Shown one piece after another: positions 21,452 through 34,100 of a stretch of DNA of 64,000 nt. The DNA lies in NCBI GenBank assembly GCA_039545355.1, contig BCJJ01000024.1, positions 372,001 through 436,000 of the forward strand, in the 5' to 3' direction. Position 1 is the stretch's first letter. Every line of letters begins with the position of its first letter. The notes below the pieces were generated by a model. It searched no databases. It was not told the origin of the DNA and saw only the letters and a program-made list of their open reading frames with translations. A program made the position numbers and the translations under genes. Source of the DNA: Trichosporon coremiiforme. Lineage: Eukaryota > Basidiomycota > Tremellomycetes > Trichosporonales > Trichosporonaceae.

Positions 21452-22837
21452 GCAGGGAGGAAGGTGCCGCTCGTCCCTGGACTGGTCCTGGTCCCTGGTG
21501 CTAATCCCTCAGCCCCTCAGTCGCTGGTCGTTCTCGGCCCCGCGTCACCACCTCCTCGACTCCATTATACTTCTCCCCAATCAGCCTAGGCCAGAGCAGC
21601 CTGCACCCCGTCCTCCACCACCCAGCCAGCCAGCACCCAGCCAGCACCCCGCCAGCACCCAGCAGTCACCACCACCTGGACCTCGATCTGCATCCAACCC
21701 TCCCTCTCACCCGACTCTCACCCTCCGACCTCCCCTGTATCCTCCCGGCCCCTCCTGATCCTCCTCAACCCCCTCCTTCCCTCCCCACCCCCGCGCGACT
21801 TCATTCTATAATCCAGCCAACACACGCTTGCTTGCTGTCTAGTCACCAAACCCCTGCTGCACGACACGGCGCCGGCTCCACTCGCTCGTTGCTCGCTGCA
21901 CGCTGCTCGTAACGACTCCGACGACTCCGACGACTCCGCCCACTCCGTCATCCAGTCGCTTCGGCAGTAGCTCCTCCAGGTCTGCAGCCCTTTGCTCCCC
22001 GTCCAGCAGAGCCTTACGACTACCCCGTATACCAACCAACTATTACCATTCGACAACCACCTTTGGCCCGGCAACTCCCCTTTTCCCCTCCTTGGAGACC
22101 GCCAACCATCGTCCCGGACTGCATCGACTTTTGTTCTTTTCCATTATCCCGACCCGAACCCTTCTAGTCGGACGGCCCAGCGACATCTGCAACGTCGCGA
22201 CAAATTCAAGAAACGACCTTGTAACGATCACACGCGGCGTGTTCCTCTGCACCGCGCCCGCGCTGCCCGCTGCGCTCTCTATCCCCCCCCCCCCAACCAT
22301 TCCATTCATTACACTTCCTTAAGGTCTCCCACCGCTATCAAGGCTTGACCCGCGACCCAGCCAACCACCCGAGCGCCCATCCACCCACCAGGATTAGGAC
22401 CACCACCCCAGCGCCTCCAGCTCCAGCCAACCAACTAGAAGCCCGGTCACATTCCACGTCCTGGCTACCTCGCTACTCTGCATCCATCCACCTTCTTGCT
22501 CCTTACGTTCATTCATCTAGCACCACCCACCGCCCCCTTGCATCACCGCCCATTCAAGCATCGAACGCAATTGCATTCACCCCGCTTCGACCCCGCCCCA
22601 CCGACGCGTGCGCCCCCTCACTACCCTCTCGACACACATTACCCAAACGAGCAGAACACTCAGACGCAACCCGCCCGCGAACGTCCGTCTGACCAGTAAA
22701 GGAGCTTTGCACACCCCGACACCGACAAGCTCCTTCCTCTAAACGCACGCACGTCTGCCCGACTGGGCCCACCTCACTGCCCAGCTCCGCGTGTCCGTCC
22801 AACTTGTCATCTTCAGCGACATCGGTTGCGCCGACGA
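21452..22837 (+). promoter_or_regulatory. ATG-free, pyrimidine-rich 5' leader of KIN1
   Basis: Reading 1,386 nt on the + strand from after the ATG pair at 21446-21451 to the KIN1 start at 22838, I find no ATG at all. The strand is strongly C- and CT-rich, with tandem CCAGC(ACC) motifs (about 21607-21665), three CGACTCCGA units (about 21912-21938) and a C12 run (22283-22294). Loss of upstream ATGs over such a length fits a scanned, transcribed leader. The transcription start itself cannot be placed. Confidence 0.65.
21607..21665 (+). repeat. CCAGC(ACC) simple tandem repeat
   Basis: Imperfect repeats of CCAGCCAGCACC-type units in the KIN1 leader. Boundaries are approximate. Confidence 0.6.
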
Positions 22838-25800
22838 ATGGATAGTGCAGGGCCTACCACTCTTACCCACTTCGAGCCCGTCGCTGCCCATATTCGAGCA
22901 GCGAACGACGCTATGACCACCACCAACGGGATCCATACACCAAGCTACGGCGGTGTTGTTTCCACCGGAGCTGAATGGGATTTCACTGCGAGCCCTAACA
23001 GCGCCAGAAAGTGAGTTTTTCCTCCTACCCTACCTTCACCGATACCCGCGCGGAGCGCTCCGACGTACCTTCCTCACGATATCCGACGGTGGAGCCACGC
23101 TTTGTGGGCGGTTGCGTCTTTCCTGTCACCCCCCTCTCCACGACTACTAGTCTGGCTGCTTCTCTTCCACATCCCGTTACCGCGTTGCTAACTTTGGAAT
23201 CAGTCGTTCCGCGTCCCGGTCACCCCACCGTGCCGCAAACGACCACCGTTCCGTGTCGACACCGATGAGTCCTCCCGGAGATGCCCCTGCCGCCGTCTCG
23301 GGCTCTACTGCATCCGCGTCGGCGGGCAACTTTGGCGCCCGCTCTACGCCCTCGGAGGAGGCGAGGAACTATGTAGGACGCAGCGTCACCGCGTCCCAGC
23401 AGGCAGCGGCACAGCAAAACTCAACAAAGGGTTCTTCCCCGAGAACAGGTGCTTCGCCTGGACAGAAGCAATCCTCGACTCTGGCTCCTCCCCAGACTCC
23501 TGCCTCGTCACAACAGCCCCAGTCACAATCGGCCGGTGCCGGCGGGTCTTCCCGTCGCCGCCAGTACCGCCAGGTCGGGGACTGGGTGTTGCAGAAGACG
23601 CTGGGACAGGGTTCCATGGGCAAGGTCAAGCTTGGTGTCAACGTGAACACCCACGAGCGAGTAAGTCTCAGACAACACGGAGTGGAACGGCCCAGGTGCT
23701 GACATGACTCCCAGTGCGCTGTGAAGATCGTGCCTCGAGTGCGGGAAGACCACAAGTCGCAGACAGACTCGTCAGGACGGAACAAGGATGAATCTAAGGA
23801 GATTCGAACCGTCCGCGAGGCCTCCATCTCGTTGCTCCTGCACCACCCCTACATCTGTGGCATGCGCGACTTCTTAGTGCACCAGAACCACTACTACATG
23901 GTGTTCGAATACATTGACGGTGGCCAGATGCTCGACTACATCATTGCGCACGGTCGGTTGAGGGAACGTGCGGCGCGCAAGTTCGCGCGTCAGATCGGTT
24001 CGGCCCTCGACTACTGCCACCATAACAACATCGTGCATCGTGATCTGAAGATTGAGAACATTCTTATCTCCAACAATGGCAACATCAAGATTATCGATTT
24101 CGGTCTGTCCAACCTCTACTCGCCGCATCGCCATCTCTCGACCTTCTGTGGCTCGCTCTACTTCGCTGCTCCCGAGCTGCTGAACGCCAAGCTCTACACT
24201 GGTCCCGAGGTCGACATCTGGTCGTTCGGTATCGTTCTCTACGTGCTGGTATGCGGAAAGGTGCCTTTCGACGACCAGTCGATGCCGGCCCTCCACGCGA
24301 AGATTAAGCGGGGTCTTGCCGAGTACCCGGCATGGCTCAGCAGCGACTGCAAGGCTCTGCTCCAGCGCATGCTCAACACCAACCCCCAGGAACGTGCTAC
24401 GCTCGCCGAGGTCCTTTCCCACCCGTGGATGACCAAGGGATACGAGGGCCGCCCCGACTCGCACCTGATCATGCGCGAGCCGCTCCGCGCCGACGAGGTC
24501 GACATGGAAGTGATCAAGCGGATGCAGGGCTTCACGTTTGGCACGCCCGAGGAGATCTACGACAACCTGCAGCGCATCCTTAACAGCGAGCAGTACCTCC
24601 GCACGGCTGCGGCTTGGGAGGCTACCCGTGAGCGTCGCCGATCGTCAGCGAACGGAACGATGGGCTCCATGAACAACGACGGCGAGTCACCGAAGAAGAA
24701 GCGCTTCTCTGGGTTTGATCTGAAGAAGAAGCTCTTCAAGGAGGAGAAGAAGCCCGACGAGATCCAGGCTGCCGTCAAGGAGCCTCTGGACCCCAGCAGC
24801 GGCTTCGACCCGCTTATCTCGATCTACTTCCTCGCGCGTGAGAAGAAGGAGCGCGAGAAGGTCTACGGCACGAGCCACTTCGCGTCCTCGAAGGTCAGCG
24901 TTGAGGGCACTTCGACGATGAACTACGAGCAGTCGCTCGCCAGCGTCCCCGAGCCTCCCTCGGCGCACGCTTCAACGTTCGACTCGAAGGCTGCCACGAA
25001 TGCTACTGTCCGCGAAGCCGGCGCCGCTGCTTCCGCTAGGAGACGTCCGGACGAGGTTGGCAGCAGCGCCCCGCCTGCCACCATCGTCATGGCTCACCCC
25101 GCGGCCGACGCCGCGCGCAGCAACATTGCCGACGTCCCCATCGCTCACCGCCGCGGCGCGACCACGCCGCAGGTTCCCTCTCCTTCCGCACCCTCAACAC
25201 CAGCTGCACCCCTCTCTGCGCCCATGGTCGCTACGCCGCCATCAGCTGCCCTGGCCGAGGACGACCACACCGAGGGTGTCTCCATCCCTGCCGCCACGGC
25301 AACCCCGGCTTCGGGAGCCGGTGCGTCTGCTGGTGCCATCACCACGGCCATGGCTGGCACGACACTGTACGGCCGTGAGACTGGTGTCTCGTCGAACCCC
25401 GCCACGGTTGTTCAGGCTACGACGAGCGAGTGGCCGGTACCGCTCGGCATCATCCAGGACAAGAGCGGTGGTATCCGACCGATCGGCGCACCTGAGCTCG
25501 ACGAGATCGAACCAGCCGACGTTGCCAACATCGACGTCAAGAGTGTCTATCTTAAGGGGCTCTTCTCGGTGTCCACGACGAGTACGAAGTCTGCGCGTAC
25601 ATTACTGCGCGACATCTCACACGTCCTGGACCGCGTTGGCATCAAGTATCGCCCGATCCGCGGTGGCTTCGAGTGCATCCACGTGCCATCGATCGACCTC
25701 GCGAGTGTTGTGCATGGCGACGAGGCGCGATCACAGCTCCACGTGCCGCAGACGGACAGCGGCACTCTCGAGAACTCGCCGTCGAAGAACAAACTCACGT

Positions 25801-26196
25801 TCAAGCAGAACGCGGCGAGCAGTTCGAGCACGCAGCAGAGGGGAGAAAGCCCGGCGCCTGCTGGTCTCGGCACGAACAGTGTCGGTGCTGGCAGCGACGG
25901 CGTCGCGCCCGGGTCGTCGGGCACTGTCGGCATGCTGGACAATGCCTCTGTGCCGTCTCGCAAGCTGGACATCATTGACGACGACCCGTGGGGCACCATG
26001 CACGGCGCTAACAGCCCGCTGTGTGTGCGCTTCGAGGTGTTCGTGGTCAAGGTGAGTTAACCAATCCGCGTAGGCAACAACTAACAATCAGGTCCCCTGG
26101 CTCCCGTTGCACGGCATCCAGTTCCGCCGCGTCGGCGGCGACGGCTGGCAGTACCAGCAGCTGGCGAAGACGATTCTGCGCGAGATGAGGCTGTAA
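22838..26196 (+). CDS. KIN1: Kin1/Kin2 (MARK/PAR-1 family) serine/threonine kinase
   Basis: Exons 22838-23010, 23204-23660, 23715-26051 and 26092-26196 give 1,023 residues. A Ser/Ala/Gln-rich N terminus precedes the kinase domain at about 184-465: glycine loop LGQGSMGKVKLG, Lys214 in CAVKIV, catalytic HRDLKIEN (His318 to Asn324), DFGLSN (338-343) and the activation-loop end CGSLYFAAPEL. The charged insert after the VAIK strand (near residues 220-240) is typical of Kin1. A C-terminal KA1 domain is split: SVYLKGLFSVSTTS to FECIHV (about 819-868), a roughly 100-residue Ser/Ala-rich insert, then VCVRFEVFVVKV to the end. Kin1 kinases act at the inner plasma membrane in polarised growth, exocytosis and septation. 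The start is the first ATG after a long ATG-free leader. All catalytic residues are present. Confidence 0.94.
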
Positions 26197-27125
26197 AAGA
26201 CTGAGAAGAGAAGACGCATTTGAACGTAACGACGAGCATCCATCAACCCCAAGCCAACCCAACTTAACCCAACTTAACCCAGCCCCCACCACCCAACATC
26301 AGCTTTTACTAGACTTTTTTGATGACGACCACCTAATGTGCAAGCCCTGCAAACTCTGCGACTGTGCGGAAAAGATATTTGTTTTGTGCGTGGGATGTAT
26401 ACGACCCGAATTGGCACGAGCTGCAGGTGCTTGAGTAGTGTTGCTCGGACTCAATCTCGGAAGCACTGAGGACCACCACCACTGATGGGTGCGACTCGGT
26501 TACTGACACAACTATATGACACTCATTGCTGCTACTGATGCCACCTCTGGACCCCACCGCAGATGCTGACAAGTTGACACTGCAGATATGTTGCCTGAGC
26601 CGCACCAGAGCAAGTGATGCACAACCCCGGCAAGCAACTATGGGTGTCCCTAAGATAGGGACGACGAGGTCGAGTTCGGCTCGCGAGGCGAGCGACTTGC
26701 TGTGTTATGAGAAGGACGCGATCCCGACGAGCAGCAAGAGCGCGAGCGACAGCTCATCCCCCGCACACACGGCCCAGCCTCATGCGTCGCATCTGCTCGT
26801 CCAATTCCCTGCAAGTCACTTCCCTGCGGGTTACTTCACCTTCGAGCCGGTCCGAAGCGAATGATGGGAAACGGGGAAGAGGGGGGTTCCACTAGAGTTT
26901 CAATGTGGACCTGTCGACTCAGCGCATACACTGCCATCCTCAGCCTCGAGCCGGCGGGCAGCATTGCGGCCGCGTTGCTGATACTGGAGAGTGCTGGCAC
27001 TTGCTGGGCCGCAGACACTAACTGATTACTGCTCGGGCTGTAGGTTGCAGCGACTAGTGGCGACTTCGCGACTGGCGAGTGCAGTCGTGGTTCCCACCCA
27101 GTCACTCACACTGCTATTGTTGTTG

Positions 27126-27387
27126 TTGCCATCGCAGTCGCTGAGATTCCGCAGTCGCTGACACCTGCCAGGCTCTGATTCTGCTGCTCGGCTCCCTACT
27201 GTGTTTGCCATTGCAGTCACTGAGAGATTCTGACTGCAGTCGCTAGTGTGTCTGCAGTCGCTGTCACCACGGCTCTGATGCTGCTGATGAGCTTGCCACT
27301 GCGTCCGTCACTGTGGTCACTGGGATTCTGCAGACGCTGTTGTGACTGCAGTCGCTGACACCTTGCAGGTTCTTATTTCTGCTGAAC
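27126..27387 (+). repeat. Three diverged tandem units of about 80-95 bp
   Basis: Units begin with TTGCCA at 27126, 27205 and 27293. Each carries one to three copies of GCAGTC(G/A)CT followed by a CACC block and then GGCTCTGATTCTGCTG-like sequence. They are degenerate, pointing to an old duplication. Confidence 0.75.
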
Positions 27388-27766
27388 TCCCGGTGCTCCT
27401 GATCTTACTACTGCTGTGGTCACTCATTCCTCAGACTACTGCAGATGGGTCTCGCTGTAGCCGCTCATTCTGCGTCCAGTTGTTGATGCCCATGTCCGCG
27501 ACACTGCAAGTCCTCCTGAATCTTTTCAGTACTGCCACCGATCCCACCACAGTAACCCGCTGCTTCCGCAAGTTACTACCTCCTGTTGGTATCTGTGACT
27601 GCTTTCGCCGCCGCTCTGAGATCTCCACGCCCAAACTTGCCACTCAGCAAAAGGGAGTGCGTGCGCGCGAGTCCCGCAACAGCGAACCGCGAGCGGTGAG
27701 CGACGGCACAGTCGACACATCCTCGCAGCCCGCTTGGCCGCGTCAGAGCACAAAGGCGCGATGAGG

Positions 27767-27821
27767 TCATGAGTCATGTGCTTCGTAACGGACATTTTCG
27801 CTCGGCACATGACTCATGACA
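27767..27821. repeat. Perfect 16-bp inverted repeat with TGAGTCA cores
   Basis: GTCATGAGTCATGTGC (27767-27782) and its exact reverse complement (27806-27821) are separated by 23 nt. Each arm contains ATGAGTCAT, an AP-1/Gcn4-type site. Nothing coding lies within 1.5 kb. Confidence 0.9.
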
Positions 27822-28160
27822 CACGGAACACGAGACGTTCCCAATCCCCGGGACGCCGGACCGAGGCTGCCTAAATCTCTCGTTTTTTGTTCGCTTTCTG
27901 TATTGCCCACCACGCTCCGTGCGCGCTGCGTGCTATGCTCACCAAGGACAAAGAGACGGTGACAGAGAGAGTCCTGAGGACTCGTGACGTTTGTCGTTGT
28001 CACTCCCCGCGTCAGCGATCCGGGGCCAGCGGTCCGGGAACTGCTCTGCACTGGGGCATTCTGCGTCATGCGTCATTGAAGAATGCACCGAGTCACCGGA
28101 TCCAAGCCTGGCTCCAGCTCCCACCAGCTTGCGAGCAAATTCTTATCTGCTTTCGAGGTT

Positions 28161-28176
28161 TGTGCCGGCCGGCACA
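28161..28176. repeat. 16-bp perfect palindrome
   Basis: TGTGCCGGCCGGCACA is self-complementary. It is followed by CA-rich ACACAGCACACGGCACACAG. One such palindrome is expected by chance in about 64 kb, so little weight is placed on it. Confidence 0.7.
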
Positions 28177-31100
28177 CAGCACACGGCACACAGCGGCATG
28201 ACATGACGTCGGCGTGACTGTTGGTGAGGCGTGTCATCGATCCAGCAACGGGACCCGACACCATGGAGTCCCACTCTGTCCCACTCATAGTTCGCTTCCA
28301 CGAGCTGACTTTACGGACGCCAACAAACAATCCCGGCACTGGAAGCAAAGCATGCAAGGCGAGCCTCAGTCCGCCGAAGCGAGCAAAACCCCCAGATCCG
28401 ATGAGGCATGATGAAGGCAATCATGGTGATCATGGCAATCGCCGGTGTACCTCAGCCTCTCATATCAAAGCAATTCGTGGGACCTGCTTGGGGACCAGCT
28501 TGGGACGTTGGGTTCTTGGAGCATGGAGCATGGAGCTATGAGGTGGACGTGACGAAGCACAAGGACGAGTTACTGGAAACGGAGGGCCGAAGGAAATGAA
28601 ATGAATGGCGAACTCATATCTCGTTTACCGCGGCTGCTGGGCCTCAGTGCCCGGAACCTTACCAGATGCCGCTGACTCTGACACTGCGTACACTGCCCTG
28701 CATGGATGTCGTGAGGACTGACGACTGCATGACTGACGACTGACCGAAGCCGGGGACGGCGCGTTCCTAAAGGACCCCAGGGGGGCGCGGCGCGGCGCGA
28801 TGCCGTGTGGTGCCGCATGCACCTCGCTAAGATCGCTAGGCTCATCGCATCCCCACCGAGAGATGTCCGTGCCGATGGTGACTTATCAATGGGAAAGGAG
28901 CGTGAGTGGTGCAAAAAGAGAGAGTATCGCGGAGGGAAGAACAGGAGAGGAAGACGCCCTACAGAGGGGGGAAGCGCGGGGGCGGGAACTGAGAAGGATG
29001 GACGATGTCCGAGAGAGACACGCACGCGATAAGGGAGACATACGAAAGGCAAGACCCACAAAGGGGCATGCTGATGAGATGGAGGACTGGCGGGATGATG
29101 GAGTAATCAGGAGAGCCACAACAACGAGCAGAGTACAACGTGGAAGGCAGGCTGAGGCTGCAGACCCCCTTGCCCTCTCACAACGTGCACTGACTCACTG
29201 GAGATGCATGAAGCCACATGGTGGTGGTTTCGAGGACGCGTTTGAGGTGTATCCTGTACTTGCGGCTAAATTGTGTCGCACGGCCACCTGCTGACTTTCT
29301 ATGACGTCCGTAGATGCCGCAGAGGGTGGGTTCGAAACATTGGGGTCAGGTTTGCATTGAGTAAATGCTAAAGCATAGTGTGCTGCTGACGAGATGCTGC
29401 CGAGACACAACGGAAGAGACAACGGAAGAGGGCGCGGAGATGGATACTGATCGAGCTCAATTCTGTGAAAGAAGCCGGCCAGATGTGTCTGTCCAACGTA
29501 AGCAGCGGGCTGGACAAGCCCGTCGACACGAGTCATTGCTCCGGAACAGATCGGCACACACCCAGTCGGAGCTCTAACGACAATGTCAAAGATGAAGGAA
29601 ACATCCGAAGACAAATGAATGGACGGGGCCGAGAGTGCGACATTTGGAACCATATGGGCACAGCGGGAGAAACCTGAACAACATGACGAGGACAAAGGAA
29701 ACTTCTGCGTAGACCCGCGAGGGGTGTTGCGATATCCGCAGCGAATAACCCTCGACCCTCGAGCGGAGCTGCATTGATCCCTGCTGGGGGTTGCGCCGGG
29801 TGATGCCGAGTGCACCGCCTCATCAGTGAGCGCAATGTGGCCTTTCTACCGGAATCAAGAGTTTACGTGACCGAGCGAGCCGGGCACGCCGAGCCCACTC
29901 GACATCTGCGTGCATGGCTCGAACGACAACACGCACATTGAGTGTGACGAACATCGCTGAATGCAAGCAGGGCACAATGCCGGAACCAGTCCAACGGGCG
30001 TGACGCGCCCGACGCGCCTCCTTCGCTTCGCTGCTCGCATGACCGAGCCCCGTTGAATGAGCATGACCGAGGCCACCGAGACCAGGGTCGCCGAGCCTGC
30101 CACAATGGTCACAATGTCCCGATCGAGCAGCACAGATCTAGATCCCCAGCAGCTATGGCACGCCGAGGCCCTCAGATCCGTCCCACTTTGGACGTGCACG
30201 AGCTTCGGTCCTTCAGCACCGAGGTGGCACAAAGGCATACGCAGTGGGCACAGAGCTGGAATCACCCCGCAGGCGTCGAGTGTCTCACGCAGCATCTCGC
30301 AGCAATGTGCCTCCGGTTATGCTTAGCAGTGCCTTGCACCACACCGACCGACGCAGTAGTGTGGCATGCCGTTCGTCGTGGCAAACTGCCGAACGCGGTA
30401 TGCCTCGGTCTTGGAGACCAGAGAGAACCAAAGGAGGGTGCTCTGTGGCGGTATGTTGTGGGGCCGGGGTCCAGGCAGGGAAGTGCCTCGCCAGCACTGC
30501 AGCCAGATGCCAGGCTTCTACATGGCAAGTAACCCGAGAGGGAGCCAGTCACAAGTGAGAGGAGGTTAGAGAGGAGACCCAGGTGTAGATGGGCATTGAG
30601 AAAGAAATATGAGTTTGGAGCGGTAACATGATACTAGGCCGCCTTGTACACTTCGCATTATCGGGACAGAGCTACACTCCGTGACGCCGATGCCACCTGT
30701 ACAACATCATCTCCGAGGCGATACAGTCAATGCCACCTACGATGAGCTCGATACGAGTGAGAGAATATCCCCCTGCGGGCAGCGGGCAGTGAGCCGAACT
30801 TCTGGCCAAGGCACATTTCATGTGGTAACGTCGCTCATTTTGGCCAGCGTGGCGAAAGCAACGCTGGCCTCGCGGTTTGATGTCTTTGTCGCGACGGACA
30901 TCTGGGAGTGTGATGCAGCAGAGCAGTGGGTGCACGGCTGCCACCAGCTCGATCGGCTGAGAGTTCTGGACTCCGATCGATACCCTCGACTCGCCCAAGT
31001 GTTCGGTGCCCGTTGCCAGCCGTCGAGAGCCGTCGAGAGCCGTCACTGCAGAACTGTCTCTTCATCGTTTTTTACTGCAGTTCTTCGAGACAGCCAGTGC

Positions 31101-34100
31101 AGGAGCCGGCTGACATCACGCTGACGCGAAGGCGACGCTATGTTGACCTTCGACTGCGCTACGGTGTTTGATGTGCCGAGTGTGGTGGGATCTGTGGTAG
31201 AGCCATCAGTGCCTTTCCAACTGCGCGCAGCTGCCGAACACCGCTCCGGCGCCATTAGAGCGTGTGGGCATGTGGGCAGCCGCGGAGCTCACGCGGCCCA
31301 AGGGGAGTGGATCTCTCGGCGGGTTGCAGTTCCGTTTGATTAACGAGGTTGAGCACGCCGATGAGCGAGCAATGAGCTCTCCTCGTCACGCAGGGGCGTC
31401 TCAGACTAGCTTCGTCGACATTATGAGACTGCGAGAAGCGGGTCGGGTAAGTTGGGGTTCAGCGACAGGTGACGAGGTACGTAAGTGTTTCGTCGGCTCG
31501 CAAAGGGCGATGCTATTGAGCTGGAACCGCGCTGTGAGTTGTAGATCTTATTTAGCGCCGCACCATAGCGCGGGAATTGCACCACCCTTATAGTGTGTAA
31601 GTCCGAGCGTAGCGATAGAGAACGACAAGTATCTGCTGGAAGAGTTGACTTTGAAGCAGTCGAGGAAACAAGAGAGAGTGCCACTCACGACCTCGGTGTT
31701 CCCGGCCACTCTTCGGGTCTGCCTCACGCCTGTTTCGGGTGACGGCCACCGCATGCCCGAAACCATTCTCCAGCGTCCACCGGGTATGCTGTAGTAATCA
31801 CGTCAAACGCTCCCAATGCTATCAGCTTGCGCCGGAATCGAGCTACTGACGCCACGCCGCCGCCTATTCCAACGACCCTGCCAACCCTGGCTGGCGCAGT
31901 GGGACTCCATGCCAGAGCCGTTGTCCGCCACCAGACCCACCATGCCAACTGCGGGTGATGGGCTACGTCGTCTGGGCCGCCTGGGCTACTTGCAGTCGGT
32001 CGAGTTGATTGTCTGAGGCGTTGTCCTGGAATTTGGAACGTGATGGCGGACTCAAGCGTTCGGCACCACGAGGGACAGAGGGAATTCAGTAGTGAGTCAC
32101 TCACTCCAGACCCGCGGCTGATCGCACTACGGGGTGACACACCACAGGGCCATTCTCCCGTCTAGCCCACCGGCCACCTCTGCCCCTACCTAGCCCAGCC
32201 TGCCCGTCGCTTGCCGTCGCCGAGTGTCTGATACCATGGCACCGTCGTTTAATAAGTGTCAGAAATCCGAGGTCCTCGATTCAGGCCCGCGTAGGCAAGC
32301 GGGTATCGGGGTCGCTCCCAAAGGCGGTTGGATGCTGAGTTGCTGATTTTGCAAAAGACGTGGAGATGTAGAGTGTTTGGGGATGTATCGGCAAGCTGCA
32401 TCGCTGCTCGACATGTACTTACATTCGTGGAGCAGATGGTAAGGTGGCCAGTTTGTGTCAGAGTGTGGGAACACAGCCGGAGCACTCGGCTCCGCCAGGT
32501 CCTACCAGTTCCTACTCAGGTCCTCACGCCGGGATCCAGTGGGTACCAGCACCGCGTAGCTGTTACTGGGAGCACAGCAAGCTTCTGTTGCTTTGCACAC
32601 GAGTGGTCGGAAACTAACTAACGGGCACATCGTGACTGCCGCCCTGCCGTGTGTTTACGGTCGTGGGCAGGAACGCTCAAACGTTCGTGTGTCCGGTTAT
32701 GTCAAGCAGGGACGGTTTCGCAGGGCTCGCAGGGGAGAAGGTGCAGGAGCAAGTAAGTGTCCCGCTTGTCCACGTTTGCTAAGCTCAGGTGCATCTCTGC
32801 ATCACGGAAAGATGCAGAGGCGAGGTCGAGATCCGCAGCTTGTCGGCTGTTTGGCCCGTCCTGTAGTGATTACCTGTCGCTTAGACCGCGATCGCTGGAG
32901 CGCCGCCAGCTCCATATGCACTAGCCCAGCTAGGCCAGCCTTGGTTCAAAGCTCTTGACGGGGTTACATCCGCCGCGTGCACAGAGTAGGGCCGATACTT
33001 GCTCTTTGGTGCGTAGTTCACTGTTGCACGATCCGCTAGCACCGGTGCGAGCGCTCGTGCACGGTCCGCTGGAGCAGTTTACAGGCGGGGGCCGCGTCAT
33101 GACCGTAAGGGCCGCAGCCGGAGTGCCGCACGGGGACAGAGGGAACTCTTGGTTGGAAGAGAAGCAACGAGGAAAGTGGTGAGAGGCGCTTACGCTAGTT
33201 GTCGTTCCGTGAATTGGTGAATGCCGCGTTAGCTTGTGGTTACCGTCACACAGCCGCTGGAACGAGACTAGAGTGAGACACTATGATGGTTAAATGGACC
33301 ATGAGAAAGTGAAGGACCTGGAGAGGACCTGGAGCTCCTGAAGCGCGTGAAGCGCAACTGCTCATGGACCTGAACGCGTCACCGGATGGGCACGAGATCA
33401 CGAGAGACGCCAAGGGTTGCGAGAGGGGCCGACGAAGCCGAACGGGTACGAGCGTCTCAGCGTCCCAACGAGTCCCAACAAGTACAAGTGGTCTTCGAGC
33501 CTGAGTGACTAACATTTCAAAGCAGTCAGATGATCGCCACAGCGTCTCCTGGGCGAGTGGGGCGGTCGGGTCGCCCAGGAAGCTTCCCGACGAATACGTA
33601 CTAGAGCAGTAGCTGATGGTGGAGCACGGAGCGTCTGCATGGCGTCCGGAGCAGTGTTTTGGGGCAGCCCAGCACCAGCGGGCCGAGACACGGTGAGTCC
33701 AAGTTGTGAGACATGGCACAGGTAGCGAGAGCGGAAGCGGTTCCCAGGCTTGCCTCAATCACCAGGTAATCCAGGTCCCAGGTCTGCTCTCTTGCAGTTA
33801 GCCTATGAGTCGCTCAAGCGGCGGTTCCGCTTGCGCCGCGCCGCGCCGTCAGCTCAGCGTCCGTACCCACAGATCGGACGAAATTTCACCAATCGCACGG
33901 ATGGCGCAGATATGCACCTACGCACAGACCGCTCGGGGAAGTTCCGCATACTTCTGACGGATCGAGGGTTGGGCAGGACCTCACAATTCACACTGGCCAG
34001 GACCACGAACAGGCAGAAGAGGGATCCGCGTGCAAACGCCGTAATCAATCATGCAGTCGACGCGGGGTATTGCCACATGCGCAAACGTCATACAGTTGCT

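Noticed and set aside
32245..32330. Possible tRNA-like sequence on - near 32,300
   Set aside because: GC-rich short stems occur, but there is no GGTTCGANTCC-type B box and no cloverleaf could be drawn.
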